NCBI GenBank assembly: GCA_029973955.1
Contig: JARKQJ010000218.1
Coordinates: 1 to 64,000 of the forward strand
Origin: Paludibaculum sp.
GTDB taxonomy: Bacteria; Acidobacteriota; Terriglobia; Bryobacterales; Bryobacteraceae
Direction: 5' to 3'
Length of the DNA: 64,000 bases
A program made the translations under genes and the position numbers. This document shows positions 50,714 to 61,587 of this stretch, one piece after another; positions within the stretch are counted from its first letter, which is position 1; each line of letters opens with the position of its first letter. The notes under the pieces are model-generated. The model did no database searches, had not been told where the DNA came from, and was given only the letters and a program-made list of their open reading frames with translations.

Positions 50714-51328
50714 ATGAGGCTACTTCCACGCGAAGAAAAGTTCTTTCACTATTTCATCGAACAAGCGAATCTGATTGCCGAAGCGGCGCAGCAGTTCCGG
50801 CAGGCCGCCGAGAAGGGGCCGAACGCGCTGCGCGAAGCCGAGGTTTCCATCGCTCGCCTGGAGCAGAAGGGCGATGAACTGATCCACGAGATTTATACGC
50901 GGCTCAACCAGACATTCATCACTCCACTGGATCCGGAGGACATACACTCTCTGGGGTCGCACCTGGACGATGTGTTGGATGGGATCGAGGAGTCGGTGCA
51001 CCGGATCGTGGCTTACAAGATCGATCCGATTCCGGCGACGGTGATCGAGTTGGGGCGGATTCTGGAGGGTTGCGGTCTGACGCTGCAGAAGGCCTTCCAG
51101 GCGCTGGACGCGAACAAGCCGCTGCTGGAGCACTCGATTGAAGTGAACCGGTTAGAGGAGCAGGCGGACCACCTGGTGCGGGCGGCGATTGCGGACCTGT
51201 TCGACAAGGAACCGAACCCAATCACCGTGATGAAGCTGAAAGAGGTCTACGAGCACCTGGAGTTGACCACGGACTACTGCGAAGACGTGGCGGACGCGTT
51301 GCAAAACGTGATTGTGAAGAACGGGTAA
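50714..51328 (+). CDS. DUF47/PhoU-like Pit accessory protein
   Basis: A 204-residue all-helical protein (LPREEKFFHYFIEQANLIAEA, DIHSLGSHLDDVLDGIEESVHRI, VYEHLELTTDYCEDVADALQNVI). DUF47 proteins are distant PhoU relatives encoded next to Pit transporters, whose activity they may control. The Pit gene follows after 12 bp. A hairpin-free leader of about 100 bp separates it from ttcA. Confidence 0.93.
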   Translation: MRLLPREEKFFHYFIEQANLIAEAAQQFRQAAEKGPNALREAEVSIARLEQKGDELIHEIYTRLNQTFITPLDPEDIHSLGSHLDDVLDGIEESVHRIVAYKIDPIPATVIELGRILEGCGLTLQKAFQALDANKPLLEHSIEVNRLEEQADHLVRAAIADLFDKEPNPITVMKLKEVYEHLELTTDYCEDVADALQNVIVKNG

Positions 51329-51340
51329 GAGCGGGTGGCA

Positions 51341-52381
51341 ATGGACGGGACACTGATATTGGTCACGCTGATCGTCCTGGTGGCGTTGGTGTTCGACTAC
51401 ATCAACGGATTCCACGACGCTGCGAATTCGGTGGCGACGATTGTCGCCACCCGGGTATTGACACCATTCCAGGCCGTCCTTTGGGCGGCCTTTTTTAATT
51501 TCCTGGCGGCGATCCCGCTGCTGTTCTGGGACGAGGCGGGCGTAGCGAAGACCGTAGGCAAGGGAATGGTGAAGATCGAGCTGGTGACGGAGTATGTCAT
51601 TCTGGCGGGTCTGTTGGGGGCGATTGCGTGGAACCTGTTCACGTGGTTCTATGGGATCCCTTCGAGTTCATCCCACGCTCTGATCGGCGGCTACGCCGGT
51701 GCGGCGATGATGAAGGTTGTAATGACGCAGGGTGCGTCGCACATCATGGAGGCGATCGTGGTGCAGGGATGGATCACTACGATGACCTTCATCGTAGTGG
51801 CTCCCATGCTGGGCCTGGTACTGGGCTATGTGCTGATGATCGGGATCTACTGGGGGTTCCGGCACTCTTCGCCGCAGAAGATGGATCATTGGTTCCGGCG
51901 GCTGCAGTTGGTGTCGTCTGGATTGTTCAGCTACTCGCACGGGTCGAACGACGCGCAGAAGACGATCGGCATCATCACGAGCGTGCTGGTGACGGCTGGG
52001 TATCTGGACGGATTTCACGTGAAGTGGTGGGTGGTGATGGCGGCGTTCTCGGCGATTGCGCTGGGGACGATGAGCGGGGGATGGCGGATTGTCCATACGA
52101 TGGGCGGCCGGCTGACGAGGCTGAAGCCGCGCGGCGGGTTCTGCGCTGAGACGGCGGGCGCGATTGCGATTCTGTTCCCGACGTACCTGAAGATCCCGGT
52201 ATCGACGACGCACGTGATTACAGGGGCCATCGCGGGGGTGGGCTCGATCCACCGGCTGAAGGCGGTCCGCTGGGGCCTGGCGACGAACATTCTCTGGGCG
52301 TGGATACTGACGCTGCCGATGTCGGCGGCGGTGGGAGCCCTGAGCTTTCTGGCTATTTACGCGATCACCGGCAAGGTGTAA
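51341..52381 (+). CDS. pit: Low-affinity inorganic phosphate transporter (Pit family)
   Basis: A 346-residue permease with about nine helices. The two repeated signatures are FDYINGFHDAANSVATIVATRVL (near 18-40) and SYSHGSNDAQKTIGII (near 200-215). It imports phosphate as a metal complex with protons. It lies between the DUF47 gene and the PhoR-like kinase gene (15-bp gap). A GTG at 51335 would add two residues. Confidence 0.94.
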   Translation: MDGTLILVTLIVLVALVFDYINGFHDAANSVATIVATRVLTPFQAVLWAAFFNFLAAIPLLFWDEAGVAKTVGKGMVKIELVTEYVILAGLLGAIAWNLFTWFYGIPSSSSHALIGGYAGAAMMKVVMTQGASHIMEAIVVQGWITTMTFIVVAPMLGLVLGYVLMIGIYWGFRHSSPQKMDHWFRRLQLVSSGLFSYSHGSNDAQKTIGIITSVLVTAGYLDGFHVKWWVVMAAFSAIALGTMSGGWRIVHTMGGRLTRLKPRGGFCAETAGAIAILFPTYLKIPVSTTHVITGAIAGVGSIHRLKAVRWGLATNILWAWILTLPMSAAVGALSFLAIYAITGKV

Positions 52382-52395
52382 CAAGGCGTGAGGCT

Positions 52396-54177
52396 GTGGC
52401 GCGGAATCGATCCCACACACTTTCGAGCCCGCTGTTCCGGAAGATCCTGCTGAGTGCGTTTGCGCTGATCATCGCGACGGTGGGGAGCGCGGACTTCCTG
52501 ATGACGCGCTACACGGAGGAGCGCGAACTGGAGCAGGTCCAGAAGCGGCTGGAGCTGGCGCTGCGGATTTACGCCGACGAGCTGCCGGCCTTGAAGAACG
52601 GCGAGTTGGAGGGTTGGGCCAAGCGGGCGGATGCGCAGGCCGACGCCAGGGTGACGGTGATTGACGGCGGCGGCGCGGTGCTGGCGGAGACGCGCCACGA
52701 GCGGGGATCGATGGAGAATCACGCGCACCGGCCGGAGGTGCAGGCGGCGCTCAAGGGCAGCATTGGCGTGGCGAAGCGGCACAGCGCGAGCCTGGGCGTG
52801 GATTTCATGTACGTGACGCGGCCGGTGAGGACGCTGGAAAGCGGCGGACTGGTGTTGCGATTGGCGGTGCCGCTGTCCAGCGTGAACGAAGCGTTCAGCG
52901 CAGTGCGTGGAAGAATCCTGAGGGCCTCGCTGGTTCTGGCGCTGCTGGCGCTGATTGTGGCGTACTTCTACACGCGGGGCTTGATCCAGCGGATCAGGGC
53001 GATTCAATCGTATGCCGAGTCGCTGGCAGACAAGCGGCGGGGGGACGAGACGGAGCTGGCGGACGAGGGCAAAGACGAACTGGGGGTACTGGCTGAATCT
53101 CTGCGGCGCATGGCGCACCAGTTGCGTCAGGTGGTGGACCTGCTGAAGGTGGAATCGGCGAGGAGAGAGGCGATTCTGGCGAGCATGCGGGAGGGAGTGC
53201 TGGCGGTGGATGAGGAGTTGCGGGTGACGTTCTGCAACGAGGCCTTTCTGAAAGCGGCGGGTGCGGCGGCGCCTCCGGCGGAGCAGGTGCCGGTGGTGCA
53301 GTTGGCGCGCAATCCGGCATTCCTGGGCCTGCTCCGGCAGGTGTTGTCCACGGGCAGGACGGTGCGGGACAAGATGCCGCTGGCGCCGGCCTCGGGGCGG
53401 AGCTTCGAGATATACGCGGAGCCGCTGCGGGCGGGCGGTGAGAAGTGGGCATTGGCCATCCTGCACGACATTACTGAACTGGAGCGGTTGGAGCGGGTGA
53501 GGAAGGATTTCGTGGCGAACGTCTCGCATGAGCTGAGGACGCCGCTGGCGGCGATCCGGGGCTACACGGAGACGCTCCTGGATGGGGCGCTGGAGGACAA
53601 GGAGTACAACCGCAAGTTCCTGGAGATCATCCGGTCCAATGCGATCCGGTTGACGAATATCGCATCCGACCTGCTGGTGATCTCAGAGATGGAGCAGGAG
53701 CGGGGAGAGCAGGAGCCGGCGCGTGTCGTGAGGGTGCAGGAAGTGGTGGAAGCGGCGTTTCGAACGGTGGAGTCCGCCGCGAGGATGAGGAATGTGCGGG
53801 TGGAGATCGGGCCGGATAGCGGGCTGCAGGTGAAAGGGCAGCGGTTCCGGCTGGAGCAGGCATTGGTGAACCTGCTGGACAACGCGGTGAAGTTCGGCAA
53901 GGAAGGCGGGATGGTCCGGGTGGAACAGAAGCGCGGCGAAGGGAACATGGTGGAGGTGAGCGTCTCCGATGATGGGATTGGAATCCCGTCGGAGGATCTG
54001 CCGCGGATTTTCGAGCGTTTTTACAGGGTGGACAAAGCGCGTTCGCGGGAGGCTGGGGGCACGGGGCTGGGGCTGTCGATTGTGAAGCATGTGGCAGAGG
54101 TATTCGGGGGCTCTGTGAGGGTGAAGAGCGAAATGGGGAAAGGTTCTACCTTCACAGTGTCGCTGCCGGCGGCGTGA
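52396..54177 (+). CDS. PhoR-like sensor histidine kinase
   Basis: A 593-residue membrane kinase. Two transmembrane segments (about 17-35 and 175-195) flank a periplasmic sensor. A HAMP domain (about 195-250) and a PAS domain (about 255-360) precede the catalytic core: H-box VSHELRTPLAAIRGY (His near 378), N-box LVNLLDNAVKFG, G1 DDGIGIPSED and G2 GTGLGLSIVKH. It sits among phosphate genes, which suggests phosphate sensing, but no PhoB-type response regulator is adjacent. GTG start at 52396 (VARNRSHTL). Confidence 0.9.
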   Translation: MARNRSHTLSSPLFRKILLSAFALIIATVGSADFLMTRYTEERELEQVQKRLELALRIYADELPALKNGELEGWAKRADAQADARVTVIDGGGAVLAETRHERGSMENHAHRPEVQAALKGSIGVAKRHSASLGVDFMYVTRPVRTLESGGLVLRLAVPLSSVNEAFSAVRGRILRASLVLALLALIVAYFYTRGLIQRIRAIQSYAESLADKRRGDETELADEGKDELGVLAESLRRMAHQLRQVVDLLKVESARREAILASMREGVLAVDEELRVTFCNEAFLKAAGAAAPPAEQVPVVQLARNPAFLGLLRQVLSTGRTVRDKMPLAPASGRSFEIYAEPLRAGGEKWALAILHDITELERLERVRKDFVANVSHELRTPLAAIRGYTETLLDGALEDKEYNRKFLEIIRSNAIRLTNIASDLLVISEMEQERGEQEPARVVRVQEVVEAAFRTVESAARMRNVRVEIGPDSGLQVKGQRFRLEQALVNLLDNAVKFGKEGGMVRVEQKRGEGNMVEVSVSDDGIGIPSEDLPRIFERFYRVDKARSREAGGTGLGLSIVKHVAEVFGGSVRVKSEMGKGSTFTVSLPAA

Positions 54178-54203
54178 GTGCGTAAACTGGGAGGCTAAAG
54201 ACC

Positions 54204-54857
54204 ATGAGCGCAGCAGCGGACTCCAGCATGAGGGATCTCCAGCACCGTCTGCTCGAGATGGGCGGGCTGGTGGAGGCGGCGATCCACGATAGCGTGCAGG
54301 CGCTGGCCCGGCGGGAGGCAGAGACGGCGCGAAGGGTGATCGAGGCGGAGACGGCGATCAACCGGATGGAGATGGAGAACGACTCGCTGACGATCGGGCT
54401 GCTGGCGGTTCCGCACGAGGATGCGGGCGAGCTGCGGTTTCTAACGGCGGCGATCAAGATCAACCACGACCTGGAGCGCATGGGGGACCTGGCAGTGAGC
54501 ATCGCGCGGCGGGCGCTGGCGCTGATGGATGAGCCGCCGGTGAAGCCGCTGATCGACATTCCGCGGATGGCGCAACTGGCTGAATCGATGGTGGGGCAGA
54601 GTCTGGACGCATTTGTGAAGCGGGACGGTGGGCTGGCGCGCGGGGTACTTGTGGACGACGACGAGGTGGACCGGCTGAGGGACTCGATCTACGAAGAGCT
54701 GGTGCGGTTCATGAAGGCGGACGCGGAGGTGGTGGCGCGCGCGCTGAACCTGTTGTTTGTTTCGCGGAACCTGGAGCGCATCGCGGATCACGCCACGAAC
54801 ATCGCCGAGGATGTGCTGTTCCTGGTGGAGGGCATCGACGTGCGGTGCGGCGGCTGA
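54204..54857 (+). CDS. phoU: Phosphate-specific transport regulator PhoU
   Basis: A 217-residue helical protein of two three-helix bundles. Conserved patches are RVIEAETAINRMEMENDSLTIG, INHDLERMGDLAVSIARRA and SRNLERIADHATNIAEDVLFLVEG. PhoU links phosphate transport to PhoR/PhoB signalling and represses the response when phosphate is ample. It follows the kinase by 26 bp and precedes the siroheme-synthase-like gene by 1 bp, so all are cotranscribed. Confidence 0.94.
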   Translation: MSAAADSSMRDLQHRLLEMGGLVEAAIHDSVQALARREAETARRVIEAETAINRMEMENDSLTIGLLAVPHEDAGELRFLTAAIKINHDLERMGDLAVSIARRALALMDEPPVKPLIDIPRMAQLAESMVGQSLDAFVKRDGGLARGVLVDDDEVDRLRDSIYEELVRFMKADAEVVARALNLLFVSRNLERIADHATNIAEDVLFLVEGIDVRCGG

Positions 54858-54858
54858 G

Positions 54859-55440
54859 ATGGCGCGGCCGTTCCCGATCTTCCTGGTGCTGGAGGGGCGG
54901 AAGTGCCTGGTGCTGGGCTTAGGCAGGGAGGCGGAAGAGAAGGCCCGGGCGCTGGAGGAGAGCGGGGCGGTGGTGGAGCGGAGGGCGGCGTACGCGGCAG
55001 GGTGCGCGGCGGGATTCGAGGTAGTGGTGGCGGCGGGAGAGGATCGTTCCAGGAATGCCGAGATCGCGCGGGAAGCGCGGCAGTTTGGCGCGCTGGTGAA
55101 CTGCCTGGACGATCCGGCGCACTGCGACTTTCTGTTTCCGAGCGTAGTGAAGCAGGGCGATCTGCAGGTGGCGATCTCGACGAACGGGGCGTGTCCGGCG
55201 CTGGCCGTGCGATTGAAGGAGCGGCTGGCTGGGGAGTTGGGTGTGGAGTATGCGCAGCTGCTGGAGTTGACGCGGGGGGCGCGGAGCGAGTTAGCGGAGC
55301 GGGTGAAGAGTTTCGACGAGCGGCGGAGGCGGTGGTATGAGTTGCTGGGTTCGCCGGTATTGGAGTTATTGAAAGCGGGACGGCGGGCGGAAGCGGAGCG
55401 GGTTCTGAGAAAAACGCTGTTTGGGGAAGAGTTACTCTAG
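54859..55440 (+). CDS. Siroheme synthase N-terminal domain protein (precorrin-2 dehydrogenase-like)
   Basis: A 193-residue protein of the CysG-N/SirC/Met8p type. It starts [27 protein letters not shown], where the NAD-binding loop reads GLGREA instead of the common GGGxVA, followed by [28 protein letters not shown] and [15 protein letters not shown]. It would oxidise precorrin-2 to sirohydrochlorin, and may add iron to make siroheme for sulfite or nitrite reductase. No other siroheme gene is near; its location directly behind PhoU is odd. Confidence 0.88.
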   Translation: MARPFPIFLVLEGRKCLVLGLGREAEEKARALEESGAVVERRAAYAAGCAAGFEVVVAAGEDRSRNAEIAREARQFGALVNCLDDPAHCDFLFPSVVKQGDLQVAISTNGACPALAVRLKERLAGELGVEYAQLLELTRGARSELAERVKSFDERRRRWYELLGSPVLELLKAGRRAEAERVLRKTLFGEELL

Positions 55441-55476
55441 GAGAACGCGCGGTCCGGAGGAGGGCTGCTAGACGGG

Positions 55477-56610
55477 ATGAAGATCAAGTTCTCGCTGGAT
55501 TGGCTGCTGGTGTTTTTACCAGTGGCGGTGGGGTTGGAGTATGTGCGCCCGGAGGCGCATGCGTGGATCTTTGTGGCTTCGGCGCTTGCGATCGTGCCGC
55601 TGGCCGGGTGGCTGGGGCACGCGACGGAGCACCTGGCGGCGCACACGGGCGAAGGGGCGGGCGGGCTGCTCAACGCGACGTTCGGTAACGCGGCGGAGCT
55701 GATCATTGCGATTGCGGCGCTGCAGCGCGGGCTCTATGACGTGGTGAAGGCGTCGCTGACTGGGTCGATCATCGGGAACGTGTTGCTGGTGGCGGGACTG
55801 GCGGTGTTCGCGGGCGGGCTGAAGTACCGCACGCAGAGGTTTCAGGCGGTGGCCGCGAGGGCGCAGGCGACCCTTTTGACGCTGGCGGGGATTTCTCTGA
55901 TCGTGCCGGCGATGTTCCACTACCTGGCGGGCGGGAAAGCGGGGCAGCAGCGGGAGAATGACCTGAGCCTGGAGATCGGGCTGGTGCTACTGGCGATTTA
56001 CGCGGCGCACCTGGTGTTTTCACTGGTGACGCATAAGCAGTTGTTCAGCGGGCTGGCCGCGAGCGAGGCAGCCGAGGAGCCGCATGGGAAGCCGTGGGGT
56101 CTGGGCAAGAGCATCGCGGTGCTGGCGGGTGTGACGGCGCTGGTGGCATGGATGAGCGAGATTCTGGTGGGGAGTGTGGAGCAGGCGGCGCATTCGTGGG
56201 GGATGTCGAGCCTGTTCATCGGCGTGATTGTGGTGGCGATTATCGGCAATGCGGCGGAGCACAGCTCGGCGGTGCTGTTTGCGCTGAAGAACAAGATGGA
56301 CCTGAGCCTGTCGATCGCGATCGGATCGAGTATTCAGATTGCGCTGTTTGTGGCGCCGGTGCTGGTGATTGCGAGCCGGTTTGTTGGTCCGCGGCCGATG
56401 GATCTGGTGTTCTCTCCGGCGGAGGTGGTGGCAGTGGTCCTGGCGGTGATGATTGTAGGCGAGATCGCGTCGGACGGCGAATCGAACTGGCTGGAGGGGG
56501 CGATGTTGCTGGCGGTCTACCTGATCCTGGGGATCTGTTTCTATTTCCTGCCGGAGGTGACGGCAAATGCAGGGACTGTTCCAGCGACTGCGCCAAGCGC
56601 GGGTCATTGA
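55477..56610 (+). CDS. Calcium/cation:proton antiporter (CaCA family)
   Basis: A 377-residue membrane protein with about eleven helices. Two CaCA repeats carry the acidic motif: [19 protein letters not shown] (near 65-83) and [24 protein letters not shown] (near 255-275). It uses the proton gradient to remove Ca2+ or other cations from the cytoplasm. It is part of the plus-strand run after PhoU. Its last 44 bp are also used by the next gene in another frame. Confidence 0.92.
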   Translation: MKIKFSLDWLLVFLPVAVGLEYVRPEAHAWIFVASALAIVPLAGWLGHATEHLAAHTGEGAGGLLNATFGNAAELIIAIAALQRGLYDVVKASLTGSIIGNVLLVAGLAVFAGGLKYRTQRFQAVAARAQATLLTLAGISLIVPAMFHYLAGGKAGQQRENDLSLEIGLVLLAIYAAHLVFSLVTHKQLFSGLAASEAAEEPHGKPWGLGKSIAVLAGVTALVAWMSEILVGSVEQAAHSWGMSSLFIGVIVVAIIGNAAEHSSAVLFALKNKMDLSLSIAIGSSIQIALFVAPVLVIASRFVGPRPMDLVFSPAEVVAVVLAVMIVGEIASDGESNWLEGAMLLAVYLILGICFYFLPEVTANAGTVPATAPSAGH

Positions 56611-57313
56611 CCTCGCGCAGAGTTATTTTGCGGGGATGCCACACTGGCCGACGCATCCTCCCTTCGCGGTGGCGCGGACGAAAGAGCACGGGGACTACGT
56701 GCTGGAGGGCGGGGTTTCAAGCGCGGCCGAGCTGATCACGCTGGGTACGCATGTGGGCACGCATATCGACGGGCTGGGGCATTTCTCCTGCGGCGGGCGG
56801 CTGCATGAAGGGCGGAGCATGGAGGAGGTGGGGGCCGACCGGGTGGAGCCGATTTTGAGGCGAGGGGTTTGGATGGACGCCGCGCCGGGCGGGGAGCTGG
56901 CGGAGAGCGACGTGATTGGAATGGGCGAGTTGGAGAGGGGATTGAGCGCACCGGTGGAGGCAGGGGATGTGGTGCTGATCCGAACGGGTTGGGGGCGGCG
57001 CTGGAGGGAGGCTCGGCGGTTTGTGAACGAGCAGCGGCAGCCGGGGATTGGTATCGATGCGGCGCGCTGGTTATCAGAAAAGGGCGTGTTTGCGGTGGGT
57101 GCGGACAATGTGGCGTTGGAGCGGATTCCATCGCCGCGCATGGAAGTGCACGTACATCTGCTGGTGGAGAGCGGGGTTCATATTCTGGAGTGCCTGAATC
57201 TGGAGGAGTTGGCGGCCGCGGGGGCGCGAGAGTTTGTGTTTGTGGGCGCGCCGTTGAAGGTGGAGGGGGCGACGGGGGCTCCGCTGCGGCCATTTGCTCT
57301 GGTGGAACAATAG
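56567..57313 (+). CDS. Cyclase family hydrolase (kynurenine formamidase-like)
   Basis: A 248-residue metal-dependent hydrolase. [16 protein letters not shown] starts the conserved region and the metal-binding motif is [12 protein letters not shown] (near 62-73). Later marks are VVLIRTGWG and VGADNVALE. The family includes kynurenine formamidase and isatin hydrolase. There is no later start codon before the conserved region, so the 44-bp overlap with the antiporter gene is real. The substrate is unknown. Confidence 0.85.
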   Translation: MQGLFQRLRQARVIDLAQSYFAGMPHWPTHPPFAVARTKEHGDYVLEGGVSSAAELITLGTHVGTHIDGLGHFSCGGRLHEGRSMEEVGADRVEPILRRGVWMDAAPGGELAESDVIGMGELERGLSAPVEAGDVVLIRTGWGRRWREARRFVNEQRQPGIGIDAARWLSEKGVFAVGADNVALERIPSPRMEVHVHLLVESGVHILECLNLEELAAAGAREFVFVGAPLKVEGATGAPLRPFALVEQ

Positions 57314-57318
57314 AGGGC

Positions 57319-58083
57319 ATGGCGAACGAGTTTCAAGGCAGGACGGCGCTGGTTACCGGCGCATCGAGAGGAATTGGCGCGGCGTCGGCGGTGGCACTGG
57401 CGCAGGCGGGTTGCGCGAAGGTGCTGGTGCACTATGGAAGCGCCAAGGAAGGCGCCGAGGAGACGGCGGCGGCTGTGCGCGCGGCCGGGGCGGAGGCTGT
57501 GGTGATTGGGGGCGATCTGGGGACGGAAGCGGGGATCCGAGGGTTCCTTGAGGAACTGGGCGAGGAGGCCGGGAGGGTAGACATCCTGGTGAACAATGCG
57601 GGGTCGCTGGTAGAGCGCGCGAAGCTGGCGGAGATGAGTTACGAGCTGTACAACCGGGTGATGGATCTGAACGTGAAGAGCGTGTGGTTTCTGACGCAGG
57701 CTGTTGCCGCGGGGATGGCGGAGCGGGGTTGGGGGCGCGTGGTGAATCTGAGTTCGATTGCGGCGCGGAATGGAGGGGGGCCTGGGGCGACGGTGTATGC
57801 GGCGGCGAAGGCGGCGGTGTCGGCGATGACGAAGGGGATGGCGAGGGAACTGGCGCCGAGAGGGGTGCGGGTGAACGCGGTGAGCCCGGGTACGGTGGAC
57901 AACGATTTTCACGCGCGCTTTTCCACTCGGGAGATTCTGGATGGCGTCGTGAAAATGACGCCGCAGGGGCGGCTGTCGACGAACGAGGATATGGCGGAAG
58001 TGATTGTGTTTCTGTGCTCGGAGGCGGCGCGGAACGTGGTGGGTCAGACGATCGAGGTGAACGGCGGGGCGTTCATGATCTGA
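57319..58083 (+). CDS. SDR-family oxidoreductase (FabG-like)
   Basis: A 254-residue short-chain dehydrogenase. TALVTGASRGIGAASAVALA is the cofactor motif, ILVNNAG the second, and NLSSIAARN with VYAAAKAAVSAM the catalytic Ser/Tyr/Lys. The end NVVGQTIEVNGGAFMI is typical. It starts 5 bp after the cyclase-family gene (tag...ATGG), so the two likely belong together in a degradative or modifying pathway, but the substrate cannot be told. Confidence 0.88.
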   Translation: MANEFQGRTALVTGASRGIGAASAVALAQAGCAKVLVHYGSAKEGAEETAAAVRAAGAEAVVIGGDLGTEAGIRGFLEELGEEAGRVDILVNNAGSLVERAKLAEMSYELYNRVMDLNVKSVWFLTQAVAAGMAERGWGRVVNLSSIAARNGGGPGATVYAAAKAAVSAMTKGMARELAPRGVRVNAVSPGTVDNDFHARFSTREILDGVVKMTPQGRLSTNEDMAEVIVFLCSEAARNVVGQTIEVNGGAFMI

Positions 58084-58124
58084 ATTTCCCCTCAAGGGTC
58101 GCGAGATGGGTCCGATGAGAGGGC

Positions 58125-59726
58125 ATGACCCCTCAGCGAGCCATGGCGGCCCTACTCCTCCTCCTGGCGCCGCCGGGTTCGCTGAATGCCCAGAGTGCCG
58201 CGCCGGAACTACGTCTGAAGGCAGGTCGGGTACCGCCCAACCTGCTGGAGGCCGGCGCGGCGGGTATTTCACTCGCCGGACTTGAGTCCGGAAGGGAGGA
58301 GCCAACGCGGCTCCATTATTTGCTCCAATTTCAGGGCATAGTCTCTGAATATCCGCTGGAGGAGCTCGGGCGGCGGGACGTACGGGTATTGTCGTACGTG
58401 CCGGATCACGCGCTGCTGGTGTCGGCGCCGGCGAACGTCGAACTGGCGGACCTAGGGGTGGCTTATGTGGGCCAATTGGCAGTTGAGAACAAGGTGAGCG
58501 CGGAGTTTCGGAACGGAGCGGGGGATTTGCAGGCCGTGCTGGAGGTACATGGGGATGTAGCGGATTCCCTGGCGCGGCAGATTGCCGGTTCGGTGGGGTT
58601 GGCGGTGCTAGAGAATCCGGATCTAGCTGAGGGTTCGATCCTGGTGCGGGGCAGCTACGAGCAGTTGGCAGCGGCGGCGGCGTGGGACGAGGTGGCCTAC
58701 ATCTTTCCGGCATCGGAGGAGATGGTGAGGCTGGAGCCGTTGCAGGCCTGTGCGGGCGGATCGATTGGGGTGACGCAGTTGGGTGTAGAGGGGGAGTTGC
58801 GAGCGGCAGCGGAGTTGGCATCCTCGTTTGGAGACGGGTGGGATGGCGCGGGTCTCGGCTCGGCCACGTTGGCTTACTGGTTTGGGGTGCTGCCTGGCTG
58901 GCTGGATGCGGGGCAGGTAAAAGGGGAGCTGATCCGGGCGATGGGCGGCTGGTCAGGGGCGGTGAAGGTGAGTTTTCAGGAGTCCTCATCGCGGCGGCTG
59001 CGGCGCCAGATTGAGATCTTCGCGGCATCGGGCGAGCATGGGGACGGGTATCAGTTTGATGGGAAGGGCGGGGTGCTGGCGCATACGTTTTATCCGCCTC
59101 CGAATGCGGAGACGCTGGCCGGGGACCTGCACCTGGATCTGGATGAGCCGTGGAAGATCGGGGCGGACATCGACCTGTTTTCCGTGGCGTTGCATGAGTT
59201 AGGGCACGCGTTGGGGTTGGGGCACAACGATAACCCCTCGGCGGTGATGTATCCGTACTATCGGAAATACTCAGGGCTTTCGGCTCTGGACGTGGCGGAG
59301 ATCCGGAAGTTGTACGCGGCAGCGGAGAGCGCTCCGGCGACGCCCACAACGCCGACGGTTCCTGAGCATCCAACGCCGGCGACGCCGACAACGCCCGAGA
59401 GTCCGACGATTCCGGAGAATCCGCCACCGGCGACACCGGCGCAGCCGGATGGGACGGCGCCGACACTGAAGATCACCTTCCCGTCAGCGGCGAGCTACTC
59501 CACAACGGCGGCGAGCATTACGGTGAAGGGGAGCGCGACAGACAACGTTGGTGTAACGGCGGTGTTGTGGGAGACGCGGACGTCGTCAGGCGCCGCGACA
59601 GGACCGGTGACCGGATTCAGTGCCGGGCCGATCCCGCTGGTGCCCGGGATCAATCAGATCACGATTCGGGCGCGGGATGCGGCCGGGAATGCGGGTTGGA
59701 GAACGCTGACGGTGACTAGGCGCTGA
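58125..59726 (+). CDS. Secreted matrixin-like zinc metalloprotease with Pro/Thr linker and Ig-like domain
   Basis: A 533-residue exported protein (signal peptide to about residue 23). Residues 30-200 look like a pro- or adhesive region. The matrixin core has the zinc motif HELGHALGLGH near 357-367 and the Met-turn AVMYPYY near 375. A repetitive linker (PATPTTPTVPEHPTPATPTT) leads to a C-terminal Ig-like domain (about 430-533, LKITFPSAASYSTTAASITVKGSATD). Its activity would be extracellular protein cleavage. It is convergent with purA with no gap at all between the stop codons. Confidence 0.85.
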   Translation: MTPQRAMAALLLLLAPPGSLNAQSAAPELRLKAGRVPPNLLEAGAAGISLAGLESGREEPTRLHYLLQFQGIVSEYPLEELGRRDVRVLSYVPDHALLVSAPANVELADLGVAYVGQLAVENKVSAEFRNGAGDLQAVLEVHGDVADSLARQIAGSVGLAVLENPDLAEGSILVRGSYEQLAAAAAWDEVAYIFPASEEMVRLEPLQACAGGSIGVTQLGVEGELRAAAELASSFGDGWDGAGLGSATLAYWFGVLPGWLDAGQVKGELIRAMGGWSGAVKVSFQESSSRRLRRQIEIFAASGEHGDGYQFDGKGGVLAHTFYPPPNAETLAGDLHLDLDEPWKIGADIDLFSVALHELGHALGLGHNDNPSAVMYPYYRKYSGLSALDVAEIRKLYAAAESAPATPTTPTVPEHPTPATPTTPESPTIPENPPPATPAQPDGTAPTLKITFPSAASYSTTAASITVKGSATDNVGVTAVLWETRTSSGAATGPVTGFSAGPIPLVPGINQITIRARDAAGNAGWRTLTVTRR

Positions 59727-61031
<1,305 letters not shown>

Positions 61032-61052
61032 TGTGGATTGCCCAAACCCTAT

Positions 61053-61058
61053 ATTGTA
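61053..61058 (-). promoter_or_regulatory. Probable -10 box of purA
   Basis: On the minus strand the six bases read TACAAT, about 22 bp before the start codon, in an AT-rich patch. No clear -35 box was seen. It implies a leader of about 15 bases. Confidence 0.45.
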
Positions 61059-61111
61059 TCGCAGGGGTGGAGGAAGTCCGCGGCGGGGATGCCGCGTGTT
61101 AATCTCTGGTA

Positions 61112-61576
61112 GTGATGCAGTTGTGTGACGTCTACCTTGCGCAAGGCGAAGCAGGCTTCGCTGACCTGGTGCGCCGAATTTCGATCAGCCGGCTGAGAAC
61201 CTACCAGATCTATGAGCACATCAAGCTCCGGACGCGGCTGACGAAACTGAACAATGAGAGTTTGCGGAGGGCCGCGCCGCGGTTGTGGGCAAGGATCCAG
61301 GAGCGGGACACGGATCTGGCGACGGATCTGGCCCAGGCGATTCTGGTTTCGCATCTCGAACTGATCATCGGAGCGCTGGATCTGCTGGGTGTGCAACACC
61401 AGGATGGGTTCTTCGCGAAAGACGCCGACCTGAGCGGGCAGTTGACTGAAGGCTGGCAGCAGCGCGCATTTGACGGTCTGAAAGACAAGTATCCCGCCTC
61501 GGTTCTGGCCTTCTACCTGAACCATCTGGGCGTGGAGACAGGCACAGCGCCGGAGTTGTTCCAGCCGGCCCAATAG
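61112..61576 (+). CDS. Conserved hypothetical helical protein
   Basis: A 154-residue soluble, mostly helical protein (YLAQGEAGFADLVRRISISRL, LTKLNNESLRRAAPRLWARI, SHLELIIGALDLLGVQHQDG, FYLNHLGVETG). It starts at GTG 61112 or ATG 61115. No known family was recognised; the amphipathic helices suggest protein binding. It precedes the ankyrin gene by 11 bp and is probably cotranscribed with it and pheST. Confidence 0.65.
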   Translation: MMQLCDVYLAQGEAGFADLVRRISISRLRTYQIYEHIKLRTRLTKLNNESLRRAAPRLWARIQERDTDLATDLAQAILVSHLELIIGALDLLGVQHQDGFFAKDADLSGQLTEGWQQRAFDGLKDKYPASVLAFYLNHLGVETGTAPELFQPAQ

Positions 61577-61587
61577 GGGAGGCGCCG

